From: Ochotona curzoniae
Lineage: Eukaryota > Chordata > Mammalia > Lagomorpha > Ochotonidae
Length of the DNA stretch: 64,000 nt
Assembly (NCBI RefSeq): GCF_017591425.1
Contig: NW_024466218.1
Coordinates: forward strand, 11,546,001-11,610,000
Reading direction: 5' to 3'
Of this stretch, positions 21,162 through 33,319 are shown in pieces (positions within the stretch are counted from its first letter, which is position 1; the number at the start of each line of letters is the position of its first letter). A program made the translations under genes and the position numbers. The notes under the pieces are model-generated. The model saw only the letters and a program-made list of their open reading frames with translations, had not been told where the DNA came from and searched no databases.

Positions 21162-23369
21162 AGTTTCTCTGTTACCGCGATCTCTGCCGTTATTAAGGTC
21201 TGCAACTTGATTGAGTAGAACTGTCTTTTTCAGTAATGATAGGCCCTTTCTGTCGGAGAATGAATGTTCTTCCCCTCTCCACCCCTAGTCCCCTGATTTC
21301 TCTGTACCTTTGCAGTCAGGAGAGCAGCTCTGAGGCCTGAGGACTGAATGCTGCATCCACACCCAGCCAGACTCCCATGTGTACCTGGACTGGGGTTGGT
21401 AGGAGTTGGAGGAAATGTGTGATTCAGGACAATGGAGATATTTAACTTACTCTGGATTCCTACCTGGCTGCTTTCTTAGAAAGAACCTGGAGTCTCTGTG
21501 GTTTGAGCTGAGGACAGGAGGATCTGTGCCCACTTGTCTGAGGAGCTGACCCTCTCTAACCATGTATGTGCTGGGGGGACCTGTGCTCCAGGGCAGTGCT
21601 GCTGGTCATGTTCCTGGGTGGATCTCAGATCCAGATGTTTACATACTAGGCCAAGGCACAGGCCAACCACCCGTTGCATCCTGTGCCTAGCTCCCATCAT
21701 TGGCCCCTCTGACTCAACACTCCAAGGATGGCTCATTAGCCACACTCAGGACTGGTGGTGCTGGCTTCCTCCCTTCCTCAGACCCCAGGGATGGGATTGG
21801 CCCATCCTCCCCAAAACCCCAAACCCCAATCAGCAGAGGAGCTTTGGAGCTCAGGGATCCTGTCAGTAATACCTCTGGTCAGTGCTCCTGTGGTCTGCAG
21901 TACTGGGAAGGCCATTCTATGCTGAGGCTACCCAGTTTATGGAGCTTCTAGAATATTCCTCCACGGAGCCAGCTTGTATCTGCCAGCTATGACCCTTGCT
22001 CTGCCATGTGCAGCAGTGCAGAGCCAGTGTGTTGTCTACTCCATACAAATTCTGCTGGGGTTCCTCTGATGCTGGGCATCTGGGTGTGGACCCTGATCCC
22101 CTCTGCCTTCCACCTGAACTGTCGTAGGTGTCCAGTCGCTTCTTTTCCCCAAGCCTCTGTCCACCACTGCTCATTGTGCTTCCTAAATCCAGTGCCACCA
22201 GCCTCTCATTTGTTGAATGCACCAAGCTCAGGTTTCCCTGCTTTGTCCTGAGGAGCTGGTGGGATTCAAAGTCCAGTTGGTTCCATTATCTCATTAGTAG
22301 GATATTGTTCCCAGCACCATGTGGGATTTCAGACATGAGGCTGCTCTATTCTTTAGGATTGTGGGTGCCTTGTGCTTGCACCCTCACTTAGCATGCAAAA
22401 GTAAGTGTGAGAAGCACACCCTTGACTCATTGGTTGGTTTTAAGAGGCTTGTGGGGCTAATATGGTGGCTCATAGGCTAATCTTCCACCTGCAAGTGCCA
22501 GGATTCCATAGGGGGTGATGGGGAACTGCTCAAGTTAAAGCTGCTTTGTCCACTCATACCCAACACTGTATCCAGCCCCTGCTGGGCCCAGGGCAGAAAG
22601 ACCAAGGGGCCCTCTGCCAGCATGGCCCACACTTGCAGCTCAGGGGAAAGAAAGCAGGTTATAAGTAGCATTGGCCCATGAGAAGGACCTGCTCTTCTCA
22701 GAAGAAGCTGTTAGAACCGACTGTGCCTGGTTTTCCCCAGCTTTCCTTTACTCCAGGGAACAGGCGAGCTGTCCAACAGATCACAGGCAGCTGCTGGAAC
22801 CCAGCGGATCTAGAGATTCACCACTGGTGCTGGAGGATGCTGGTCTTGATTGGAGGCATCCTGGGGATGCTGACACTGTGGGTGGTGAAATGTTCCAAGC
22901 ACCCAGGGTCTCCCAGAGCGGCCCAAGTTCCTTTCACTGCAGGAACCAGTTTGGGCTGTTGAAAGCAGCAGGGGAGCTGGGGTCTGCCTGGCAGGTGCTT
23001 GCAGCCTGGCTTTCCCCCACTCTCCTTTGCGCTGAGCTCATTAATCTCTACCCATTGTGCTTTGCAAGTGTTCAGATCAAATCATGGCAAACAGCCTCCA
23101 CGTGGAAAGGCCTGGAACACCTCTAAGTCTCACCTGAAAAAGGACAGCAACCACAGGGCTTAACCCATAAAATTAAGGATTGCGTGAGGTATTTTGGGTT
23201 TAGCACTGTGGCAAGCAGGTAACGTGGCAGTGCGCCACGTTCACCGCCTGGTGGCAGCACCAGTTAAGTGCGGATTTTGTGGAATTGGTAAACCAGTCCC
23301 ACCCAAGCATGGTGGCAAATCTCACGCTGCTGGCCTTCCAGTGTAGACCAGATGTGAGAATGGCTTATC

Positions 23370-23575
23370 GCAGTTTTGAAAGATTCTGTTATATTTATCC
23401 GAGAGGCAGAGAAAGACTGAGAGTGAGCCAGTTCCCATCCACTGCTTCATTCCCCAAATTCCCACAGTGGCCAGGGGACAGAAGCCAGAAGCTGGGATGG
23501 GAGAGGCAGGAATCTGCCCAGGCACTCTGATGTGGGCTGCCTGGCGTCCCAGCAGGCAAAATGTCTGTCTTTTAA
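23370..23575 (-). mobile_element. old C-type SINE, antisense
   Basis: 'ttatatttatccgagaggca', 'ccactgcttcattccccaaa' and 'agaagccagaagctgggat' mark a decayed copy. Confidence 0.65.
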
Positions 23576-24399
23576 CACTGTTTATGAATTCATCAGAGAG
23601 AGAGGGAGAAGATAGGAAATTAAATGATCTGGGAGCATTTTCTTTGCTGGGGTTGGGGTCCTTTAAAAGTTGCTGAACGATTTCCTGAACAGATTACTTT
23701 TCAACCTACTTTCTCTTGGCACATTTTTTAGTGATGCTGTTTCAGTCTCTCTCCCCTTACTCCTGTGTAGATGGCTCGTACACACATACATGGGAACACA
23801 TTGGTGTAGGGAGAGCTGTCCCAGCTCCTGGTGGCCAGCCACAGCATGAGCTTTTCTCTTCTGACTCCTGAGTGTGGAAGCCCGGAGCCCTAAGCACCTG
23901 AGCCTATCATCTGAACTCTGCATATACCCTTCCCACAGTTGGCCATCAGCTAACTCTTTCTCATCCTTATAAGGATGAGCTGGCAAGGACACACACACAC
24001 AGATGTGTTCAGAGTCATTTAGGAGGGTCATTTGGGGTCGTTGGTGCCTACAGGACAGTGTAGAGAGAGCAACTTGGGCTACAGGTGCAGTGAGGTCCTG
24101 GCCCTGCAGTGAGAAGCTGAGGGCAGGGTGCCTGCTTGCTCTGGGCTAAGGACTTCGCTGAAGGAGGCAAACTTCTCCAAGGGAGGACCTAAAGGAACTC
24201 AGGATCAAAGCCCCTTGCCCACTGGTTTGCTCTGCAAGCAACTAGTGCCCACGCTTCTGCCTGCCCTACAGCACCCATCTGGCTTCCTGTGTGAATGGAC
24301 AGCTGAAGGCCATGCCATTTAAGGATAAACAGAAGGGCAGACAGAAAGGACCTAAAGAATGCAGAAACAGTGTGGCTGGAAGAAGAAACACTGGGAGGA

Positions 24400-24960
24400 A
24401 ATGGAGCCAATAATATTAGGGAAATCATGAAAACAAGAAAAAGGTATTTCACAAAGACAAGTCAAAGAACAAGAATGAATTCTGAAATATTAGAAGCATG
24501 AATACTGCCACAAAAAATTGACTAGGAGACAGGGAGTCCAGAGCAGAGGAAATCTCCCAGAAAGCAGCACAGAATTAGAGATGAACACGACCGAAAGTTA
24601 AGAAATTGGGAGAATTTGTTTAGTGTTCTAACGTTCCAAATAATAGAGGTTCTAGAAAGATGAAGCAGAGAATAGTGAGGAGAGAATTCTCTCAAAGACA
24701 AGACATAAAAACATTTCTGTAGCAATTAATGGGATGGTTAGATCAAGAAGATGTCCAAAAATGTCCATTGAATGCCAACATGATATCCCCATAAGAATTC
24801 ATATCAGGGCACTTCCTAATGGGAATGAGAGAGAGAGAGAGAGAGGTTATATGGATATTTTCAGTAGCAATATGGTAAAATAGATGACAGTGGAGCCATC
24901 TGTCAAAACAACGAGTGAAAGCATTTAAATGAATTTCCACCTAGAGTTCTATAGCATGTG
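24400..24960 (+). mobile_element. HAL1/L1 ORF1-region fragment, sense
   Basis: 'aataatagaggttctagaaa' and later 'atgaatttccacctagagtt' match the HAL1 (half-L1) coding region as I recall it. The A-rich plus strand fits. A GA run at 24829-24844 is embedded. No open frame survives. Confidence 0.55.
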
Positions 24961-25420
24961 CATTTGACTGTTGCAAAGTTGAGCTTCATCTCTGGGTATT
25001 CAGGCCTCTGTGCAAGGGACTTTGTTTCTACTCAGCATTGATTTCCCCACTGTTCAGATCTAGGTTGGCTTTAAATGACTTTGAATTTGCAGCACAATTC
25101 TTGATCCCAGGGCTCAGGGACACTGTAGCTAAGGCTTCCAGCAGGAAGACCAGGTCCAGCTGGCTGGGTGAGAAGCCATAGGCAGGCCCCTGCAGCCACC
25201 TGTGGCAGTCAGCATGCACTAGCAGACATGGAGGCAACAGGCTGTGAGTCCAACTAGCCCCTGGCAACTTCAGATGTGTGCAATTGCCCTACTGAAAAAC
25301 TGCTGATGCCTGGAATCCAGAGAAATGGAAGTGGTGGCTCTTTTAAGTGGATACATTTTGGAGTGGGCATTCAGTACTGTTGTAACAAAACTGTGGCCTT
25401 GGCTTTAGAACTAGGTGAAA

Positions 25421-25749
25421 GGTCCAGCTCGGTAACTTAGTGGCTAAAGTCCTTACCTTGCATGTGCCAGTCCCATATGTGCGCTGGTTTTAATCCTAGC
25501 TGCTCCACTTCCCATCCAGCTCCCTGCTTGAGGCCTGGGAGAGCAGTTGAGGATGGCCCAAGGCTTTGGGACCGTGCACCCACATGGGAGACCTGGAAAG
25601 AAGCTCCTGGCTCCTGGCTTCAGATTGACTCAGCTTCAGCCATTGCAACCACTTGGGGAGTGAACCAGTGTATGGAAGATCTTTCTTTCTGTCCTCTCTG
25701 TAAATCTGACTTTCCAATACAAATAAACAAGTCTTAAAAAAAAAAAAAG
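25421..25749 (+). mobile_element. C-type SINE, sense
   Basis: 'ggtccagctcggtaacttag' to 'aaacaagtcttaaaaaaaaa', with near-duplication agaactaggtgaa / agaactaggcaga. Confidence 0.9.
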
Positions 25750-25974
25750 AACTAGGCAGAGGCTGGGTGAATGGAGTAGAAAATGCTATTTAAATCTATG
25801 TGCTGTATGGCCTTTCCAGACAGACACTCAGATACAACTCCTCTGATTCTGAGAATCATGAATGTGAGCACCAAGTTATACTCCCTCTATGCTCCCAACC
25901 AGAAAATGGTGAGACTAGGTCAGAATAATTTCAGTAGGCATACTCGTCTAGGTTTATATACAGATCAGGCCTTT

Positions 25975-26215
25975 CCTGCAGCAGGTAAGGTGCCACATCA
26001 GAGTGTCTGGTTTCAATGTCCAGCTCCAGCTTCCTGCTAGTGCAGACCCTAGAAGACAGCAGGGATGATTTAAGTTCCTGGCCCCCAACATGGGAAACTT
26101 GATTTCATGACTTCTGGTTTTGGGCTTGGCCCAGGTTTTGCTATTGTGGGTACCTGGTGAATGACCCAGTGGGTGAGAAGCCTTCTGTATATGTCTCTTT
26201 CTACCTCTCAAGATA
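25975..26215 (+). mobile_element. old C-type SINE, sense (5' end diverged)
   Basis: 'cagcttcctgctagtgcaga', 'gggcttggcccaggttttgc' and 'gaatgacccagtgggtgaga' are older-subfamily landmarks. Confidence 0.65.
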
Positions 26216-27194
26216 ATGAGCAGTGGGAGGATGACAGGAAGACACACAGCAGTTGCTGCTCTAGTCTTGAGCTCCAGCTAGGCTTGTGTTGCTCATTCTT
26301 CTTACTCTCTGCGGAGAGTGGGTGCTTCCTGGGGTGGGTTCCAAGCTCACTGCCCTCCGTGGCCATTAGCTCTCTGCTCTCAGACGATGTTTCTTTCCAA
26401 GACAAAGGTCTCCATATCTGTAGCTGAGTAGTTTCTTACCCATTGCAGGTTGGAGTTCCAGAGGTTTCTTTATATTTTGGATGATCTTAGTCCCTTGGAA
26501 TACAATCTGGCCTTGCTTCATCAGTACAACTATCTTAAAAGCTTTGTGGATTTTTAAAGAAGTCACATTAGCGTTTACTTCATATGTCAAACACTACATA
26601 CACAGTTCTTTTTCCTTGGGGCCTGTTTTGCAATGCTGCCTTTAAGATTCTTAGGAGCTCTTTTGTCTAAATTAGAGGCCTTACCATGCACTGCCTTAAG
26701 TGTCTTCATCATGTGAACAAGTGGTCTTACCAGCCACAGGTCTGCTTTCCCCTTTACTAATGCTACTTTTTGCTTTTAAGAGCTGTGGTTGGCTGGACAG
26801 ACAGGATATAAGAAATTGTTCTGTCTTGAAATCAGCAGGTTTTGGGCATTCCCTATTGTCTTTAAATTCATCAGGCAAACATTATATTGTAATATACAGC
26901 TATATAACAGGAATCATCTATAAAGTGCTTTGAACCTCTATTTAGATCTTCTCTGCCAAATTCCCCAAATCACTGTCTTTTCTATCTTCCAAGTTACATG
27001 CCCAGTGACTTTGCCAATTGTTTCACTGCTGTAGAACACATGTAACCATTTTTTTCAGCCTTCAGTAACAATTATCATTTTGCCTGTTGGTTGCTTCACA
27101 TCACAATCTCAGGCCAGAGGGTGAGGGCAGAAGACAGAGGATCTCACACATCTTTACCTCCACCATATTCCACTGGTCAACTCAAGTCACAACT

Positions 27195-27430
27195 TGTTCT
27201 TTGAAAGAGATGAAAAAAGAGGAAGAGGTGGAAGCCCCCATCTGCTTGTTCACTCTCCGAATGCCTGCATTGGATTGGGCTTGGATGAGACCGAAGCCAG
27301 GAACTGGGAGCCTGATCCTGAGGCCTCCTGTGTGTAGTAGGGAACTGAGTACTTGAGCCACTCTTGCTGGTGTGGAATCTGCATCAGTGGGAAGCTGGGA
27401 TTGGGAGTGGAGTCAAGCTTGAATTTAGGC
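27195..27430 (-). mobile_element. old C-type SINE, antisense
   Basis: 'atctgcttgttcactctccg', 'ggcttggatgagaccgaagc', 'gaactgagtacttgagccac'. Followed head-on by a sense fragment. Confidence 0.65.
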
Positions 27431-27435
27431 AACAT

Positions 27436-27625
27436 GGAATGTGGGCAAATTACTTGGGTTCCTGCCACCCACATGGGAGATCTGTATAGAGTTTCTGACT
27501 CCTGGGTTTAACATGGCCCAGACCTGGCTGTGGTAGGCATTTGGGAGGTGAATCAGCAGGTGAAAGAGATTTCTCTCTTTCTCTCTCTTTCTCTCTCTCC
27601 TTTTCTTTGCTAAATACTTGCTCTG
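27436..27625 (+). mobile_element. C-type SINE 3' half, sense
   Basis: 'ttgggttcctgccacccaca' to the CT-rich tract 'tttctctctttctctctctc' at 27571-27600; 5'-truncated. Confidence 0.7.
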
Positions 27626-28431
27626 ACTACACGTTTTAATGGGAGATGCAGCAAAGTTACACCACAAAATGATGGGAATACAATGAGTGGAAGAATTACT
27701 ATAGTTCTTCCTGCCAACAAAACTGCAGCACCAAGGCAAGTATGAAGTCAAAAAGTAACAATACTTTGGTAAATAAAAATTCTAAGGACTTATTCTTTCC
27801 CAGGAAATTACTGGGGTGTATTTTTTGAGAAAAACGTAAGAGTTCAAGTGAAGAAAGAGGATGAATGATCTGGGGCCAGGGGCTCCCACATAAGAAAAAA
27901 AGCCCCCCCCCCCCAAAAAAAAAATCTCTAGGGAACAGGTGTGACAGCCATATTCTAAATTTAAGCAGGGGACTGGCAAACTCCCAAAAACAGGTCTTGG
28001 GAGAAACATAAAATGAGAGACTATTTGACATTGTTAAGAGAGGCATTGATGGATATGAAAATATTTAACCAGCTGTTCAAGAAAAGGTAGTCAAATTTTA
28101 AAAAATGGAGACAGAACTCAACACCAGGATAAACAAAAAGTTATATAGGAACAAGCATGTAATCATGTCTACCACCTGACATCATCATAAGTTTTAAAGT
28201 CACTATGAATTCAACAGAAATTGTGATAAACCATATTGGGAGGGTGGAAAAAGGAAAGGAGACTATGAAGAAGCCAGACTTCTCAGGGAGCATCAGGGAA
28301 AGTCAGTTTACTACGTAAGAAGGGCAGGCTATGTTACAGCGTTGCACCTGCATTATTTGGAAATGAGTGCTCCTGGAATCTGTGTGGGGCAGAGGTTGTA
28401 GGAAGAACAGGGGGCTGACTTTTTGCTGTAA

Positions 28432-28985
28432 TTTTAAAAAAGGTTTGTTTACTTTGTCCTTTTTAAAAAAAGATTCATTTATTTTTATTGGAAAGGCAGA
28501 TAGAGAGAAGGAGAGACAAAGATCTTTCATCTGATGGTTCACTCCCCAAGTAGCTGTAACGTCCTCGGCTGAGCCAATCCAAAGTCAGGAGCCAGGAGCT
28601 TCTTCCATTTCTCCCACATGAGTGCAGGGTCCCACGTCTTTGGGCTGTCCTTGATTGCTTTCCCAGGCCACAAGCAGGGAGCTGGAAGGGAAGTAGAGAA
28701 GTGGGGATATGAACTGGTGCCCCTATGGGATCCCGATATATGCAAGGAGGGGACTTTATCCACTAGGCTACCATGCTGGGCCTTGTTTACTTTGACTTGA
28801 AAGGCAGAGTGACAGCGAGGAGGAGAGGGAGAAATATTCACGATTTTGTTCACCTCTCAAATGCCTGTTACAGCCAGATGTGGGCCAGACAAAACTCAGG
28901 AACCAGGAACTCCACCTAGGTATTCCATGTGGGTGGCAGGAACCCAAGCTCTTGGGTCATCATCAGCTGCCTTTCCGGGACAGCT
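28432..28985 (-). mobile_element. older antisense C-SINE interrupted by a younger one
   Basis: The outer copy is split: 'tttaaaaaaggtttgtttac' before, and 'acttgaaaggcagagtgaca' with its body after, the inner element at 28457-28782. Confidence 0.75.
28457..28782 (-). mobile_element. C-type SINE, antisense, nested, with 12-bp target duplication
   Basis: 'aaaagattcatttattttta' to 'ctaccatgctgggcc'. ttgtttactttg is repeated at 28445-28456 and 28783-28794. Confidence 0.92.
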
Positions 28986-28989
28986 GATA

Positions 28990-29190
28990 TGGGAAACAAG
29001 TATTGCCTGCTGATTAAATGCCTGTGTGCCCCACTGCAGTGCTTGGGTCTGATTCCTGGGGCTACCTCCTGCTTCTTGCCGATACAGATCCTGGGGTGCA
29101 GCAGTGATGATCATGTCTTTAGGTTTCTATTACTCACATGGCAGGCAATAGTGAACCAGCAGATGGGCACATTCACTCTCTACAAATAAA
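28990..29190 (+). mobile_element. old C-type SINE fragment, sense
   Basis: 'cactgcagtgcttgggtctg', 'cctgcttcttgccgatacag' and 'atagtgaaccagcagatggg' resemble an older subfamily. Confidence 0.5.
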
Positions 29191-30726
29191 GGAAGGAGAG
29201 AAATGAGTGTTGAAGGACATGTGGCTTTGGCTGGTCAGCCATACAGGGAAGAGCAACCTAGGTGGAGAAGATCATGTTATGCGAGCTCAGCTAGGCTGTG
29301 AAAAGGTAAGAAGGTCAGCTGGCTGGGCAGCAGGAAGTAAAGTGGGGAATGACCAGACAGGAGCCTGGCATGGTGAAACTGAGGAATGTGCTACAGTCCC
29401 TTGTGAGTCATGCTAAGGGGTTTGGTGTGTAAGTTCTCCCCAGTGTATGACACATAAAATGCATGTCTAGAATGATCACTGCCCCTCAGCCCCGAAGTTG
29501 GTGGGAAGGCCACATGTAGGGTGCAGGACTATGAAAGGGAGGCTCTTGGGAGAAAAGCAAAGGGCTGAGAAATATTCAGAATGATCCCTGACAGGTCAGA
29601 ATGACCAGTTGCAAAGAGTCAGAGATGACTCTGATGTCCACTCATTTATCAAACATGTACTGTGCGCCTTCTCTGAAATGCAAAGCTGCATGGCCCCTAC
29701 ATTCTAAGGGCTTGTTCAGCAGGAGGTGTTTGGTCAGGGGTGCCATTTAATGTGGTGTGGTCCACGGGGTGGGGATGTTGAGTTGTCCCAAGGAAATCAG
29801 GGCTGAGAAGGAAGGGAGTGACTCGTTCCATGACTGTAGTTGCATGCCATGTGCTTACAAGCTGGGGAGCAATGAAGCCAGGGGATTGCAAGGGGGAGAT
29901 GTAAACAGGAACAAGTGGAGTTCAGAGCTCAGAAAAACAAGAGGAGCTGAAGAAGAGGGAGAACCAAGAGTGGTTAGGGTCAATGAGGCTGAGGGGAGGA
30001 GACATTTGGAAAGGGGTGATGCATGGAGGAAGATGCAGAGAGAGTGGGTAGCAGGGCTGAGGGAGCCCTGGAGGGAGACTGGTGTGCAGTCAGTGATCTC
30101 TCAGCGGCTCTTCAGACACCTTGCCCTTCCTGTCTGCAGGCACATTTGTCTACATTGTGGGTTCTGAAGTCTGACTCACATTGATGCATTGTAGCTTTCC
30201 CTGTGGAGTCTGGGTACCTCTGTGTACAATGTTGCAAGACAAGGTTTCCTGGAACTGCCCCTGTAAACCAAGGCCAAGGGAGTTTCCTTGTCCTACTCAG
30301 GGATCCCCTCTGCCCACACTTTCTGTTACAAACTCTTCCATGCCCAATCTCATCAGTAAAGGGAGCAAAATTTGCAGGCCCAGCCCACAGCCCACGGTGG
30401 GCTCTTGTTTTTTTTTTTTTTTTTAAAGGTGATTAAGAATCTCAAGGTGGCAACAGCAGAGTATCAACGAGTTTGGGCCTCTGTGTTCACAAACATTGTG
30501 TGTCAGGAGCTTGGCCTTCACCAAGGAGCTCAGGGAGGAAGGCAGAAGATGCTGGATCAAGTGGTTGAGCTTGGTCCATGGGCAAGTGGAAAGAGAAGGA
30601 CGTGGGTGCAGGAGTAAATCTCTGAGCAAGTGGGAAGACATGACTTTGACCATCTCCTGGATGGGGGAGATGGAGGATGGAAGAGTAAAGATGGAGAGGA
30701 AGGACAATCAAGAGTGCAGGAAGCAG

Positions 30727-31048
30727 ACCTGACATAATAGCCTAGTGGCTAAATCCTTGCATGGGCCAGGATCCTGTATAGGTGGTGGTTCATGTTCTGG
30801 GTACCCTACTTCCCATCCAGCTCCCTGCTGTGGCTTGGGAAAGCAGCAGAGGATGGTCCAAGACCTTGAGACTCTGTACCCACATGGGAGACAAGGAAGA
30901 AACTCCTGGCTCTTGGTTATGATCAGCTCAGCTCTGGCCATTGTGGCTACTTGGGGAGTGAACCAGTGGATGGAAGATTCTTCTCTGCATTTCATTCTCT
31001 CTGTTTCTGCCTTTCCAATAAAAAGAAATAAATCTTTTTTAAAAAACA
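30727..31048 (+). mobile_element. C-type SINE, sense
   Basis: 'acctgacataatagcctagt' to 'aaaaagaaataaatcttttt'; full body. Confidence 0.88.
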
Positions 31049-31055
31049 CAGGAGT

Positions 31056-31372
31056 GGGGCTAGCACTGGGTGTAGCTGGCAAATCTGCTATCTGTAGCAC
31101 CGGCATCCCATATTTGAGTCCTGACTGTCCCACTTCCTACCAGCTCCTTGCTAATACTCTTGGGAAAGCAGCATAAGATGGTCCAAGTCCTTGGACTCCT
31201 GTCACCAACATGGAGATCCAGATGATGCTTCTGGCTCCTGGTTTCCAACCTGCCAGAGCAGGGTAGTTACAGCCATTTGGGGGCGTGGACCAGAAGATGG
31301 ACGGTCTCTTTTTCCCTCTCCCCTCTGTGCGTGTTTTCCTTTTAAATATATAAATCTTTTTTTTTTAAGTGT
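31056..31372 (+). mobile_element. C-type SINE (older subfamily), sense
   Basis: 'ggggctagcactgggtgtag', 'caccggcatcccatatttga', ending 'aaatatataaatctttttt'. Adjacent to the previous copy. Confidence 0.82.
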
Positions 31373-31527
31373 AGAAAACAGATAAGACAGGGGCACAGAA
31401 GAGTATCGGACAGTTTGCTAGCATGAGCTTGTCTCTCAAGAGGGCCTTTCAGAAAAGCTTATCTTGCAGCATTGTACTAGAGGAAGGCAGACCACCAGTC
31501 AACCAAGGAAAGTTGTAAATTGTCACA

Positions 31528-31726
31528 AAGGCTGAAACTGGGCAGAACAGAGGCTAGCAGCCAGGGGCTTCTCCCTGGTCTCTCATGTGGGTACAGGACC
31601 ATCTTTATTGCTTTCCCAGGCCATTAGCAGGAAGAAGGCTCAGAAGTGGAGCAGGCAGGACACAAACTAGAATCCCTTCGGGTGGCAGGCAGTGGCTTTA
31701 CTCATTTGACTGACAGTGCCCGCCCC
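31528..31726 (-). mobile_element. C-type SINE, antisense (partial)
   Basis: 'tctctcatgtgggtacagga', 'attgctttcccaggccatta', ending 'tgacagtgcccgcccc'. It is the last clear SINE before the FHOD3 promoter. Confidence 0.75.
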
Positions 31727-33146
31727 TAGACAGATATTATTAAGTGAAAAATCTACAGAAAGAATATAGTGCATACATTTGGGGCAGAATGAGGGGTGTG
31801 TGAAGTGCAGAGGGGCTCTGGGAGGAGGGACTGGGTGATAGAGTGGTCCCCTTCCGCTATCAGGAGGCATTAGGCAGATTGGGAGGTGCAAGTCAGGGAT
31901 CCGAAAGGCAGGTGGGACTAAGGAGGCGTGTGAGAAGGAGGCTCCTGTGGGGAAGGGCTGGGGTCCGAGGTACAGCAATGGGCTGGCCAGGGTGGGATGG
32001 GTTTTTTGGGGGAGAAGGGAGGCAGATAAAGGGGAAGAGTCCAAGAGGCTTGGGTTGGGATTTGGGAGATGGCCGAGACAGTGTGGTGCCGTAGGGTGTC
32101 TCATTCGGAGGGTTTTGTAGCGCCAGCACAAGTGTCATTGGGGCAGCACCTCCTCAGACCCAGCGGGGAAAGGGCAAGGCCGCAGGAGCAAGGCCTCTGG
32201 TACACAGGTTGCTTTTCGCTCGAAGCCGGACAGACAGCAGGAAGTCTTGGGTGTGAGGACCATCTGAATTTTAGCAGGGCGATTTAGACGAGGCATGGGG
32301 AACCCGAAGTTGCTGCAGGACCGAGAACAGTAGAGTCCGAGGGAATTCTCTGTGGAGACGAAGGGGGTCGCCCGCGAGCAGCGCCCGACAGAGGGCGGGC
32401 AGGCTGCGAACCTCCGTTCCGCATCCCGGGGGGCTGGGGACCCCTTGGCAAGTCCGAGGCTTCCTGGGCCGCGCATCCCGCAAGCCCGGACTGCAGGGGG
32501 TGGTGGGGGTCGCGGCTAGGCGGCGGCTCAGGCGGCGAGCTCTTGGGGTCCCGCAGCCGGGCCCCTAAGCCTCGCCGGGCGCCCCTCAGGCCGGCTTCTT
32601 GGCCAACAGCTGCCAGTTGGGCTCCTCGCCTCAATCTCGTCCTTGCCAGCGTCTTTCTCCCCGCGGGAGACCTCCCTGTCGCCCTCGTCTGGGCTCCCGC
32701 TAGCGGCTCCCACCCCATTTTGCCTCCGCTGCCTGGAACCGGCGCCCTGGTCTTTGGGGGGTGCCTGCTGGGGTCTTCTGAATCCGGGCAGCCAGCAGCC
32801 CGGGCCGCCAGCTCCGCCTTCTGCGGGAGAGGGTTGTACCCTCTGCCAGGTGGAGAAGGAACCAGAGGGCGTCCCCGTCTCCCCTTCGCTTCCAAGCTGC
32901 TTCCCTCCGCTCCTGTGGGCGGGCCGCTCGGCCTGGGGCCGCGGGGCGCACGTGCGGCCGGCCCAGCTCGGGGGGCGTTCCGGGCCGCTGGGGCGCAAGG
33001 CTGCGATCGCCGCGAGAGCCGTTAGCCTCTGCCCCGTGCTGCCGGCCGGTCGGGCCGGCGAGGGCAGCCGGGTCCGCGTCCGGGGGAACGGAGGAGGGGA
33101 GGAGCCGGAGGGGGGAAGAGGGTAGGAGGCGGGGGGCGCCTGGCGG

Positions 33147-33168
33147 CCCCGCCCCCGGCCCGCCCCCG
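33147..33168. promoter_or_regulatory. FHOD3: paired GC boxes (Sp/KLF type) upstream of FHOD3 ATG
   Basis: Two adjacent GC-box cores, CCCCGCCCC and CCCGCCCCCG, lie 160-180 nt upstream of the FHOD3 start codon. The placement suits a proximal CpG-island promoter or 5'UTR. Binding is inferred from motif only. Confidence 0.5.
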
Positions 33169-33319
33169 CGGCCGGAGCCCGGGCTGCAGCCCGGCACGCC
33201 GGAGCCGGAGAGCCCGCGAGCCAGCGAGCGGCGGCTGCGGCCTCCCCTGCGCACAGCGATCCGGGCCGTCCGAGCCCGCGGCCCCGCTCATCCCGGGGCC
33301 CGCGCCCCCCGCGGCAGGG

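Larger units (their letters stand above)
21136..33200. other. intergenic region between MOCOS and FHOD3
   Basis: About 12 kb between the MOCOS stop and the FHOD3 promoter. It holds C-SINEs (listed separately), a HAL1/L1 fragment at 24400-24960 and stretches of unidentified, probably ancient repeat sequence. The open frames here (for example 22671-23126) lack homology I recognise, have no splice context and change frame freely. I see no protein-coding gene. The anonymous stretches are 21200-23190, 23580-24400, 26220-27090, 27630-28430 and 29190-30720. Confidence 0.7.

Noticed and set aside
22671..23126. 151-codon open frame downstream of MOCOS
   Set aside because: No recognisable domain, no splice or poly(A) context, and an overlapping frame is also open.
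25462..25737. Open frame rich in HPAPCLxPG and WETWKEAPGSW phrases, as in many others across the window
   Set aside because: This recurrent peptide pattern is the translated C-SINE body; the same phrases appear at 4042, 5015, 12011, 18660 and elsewhere.
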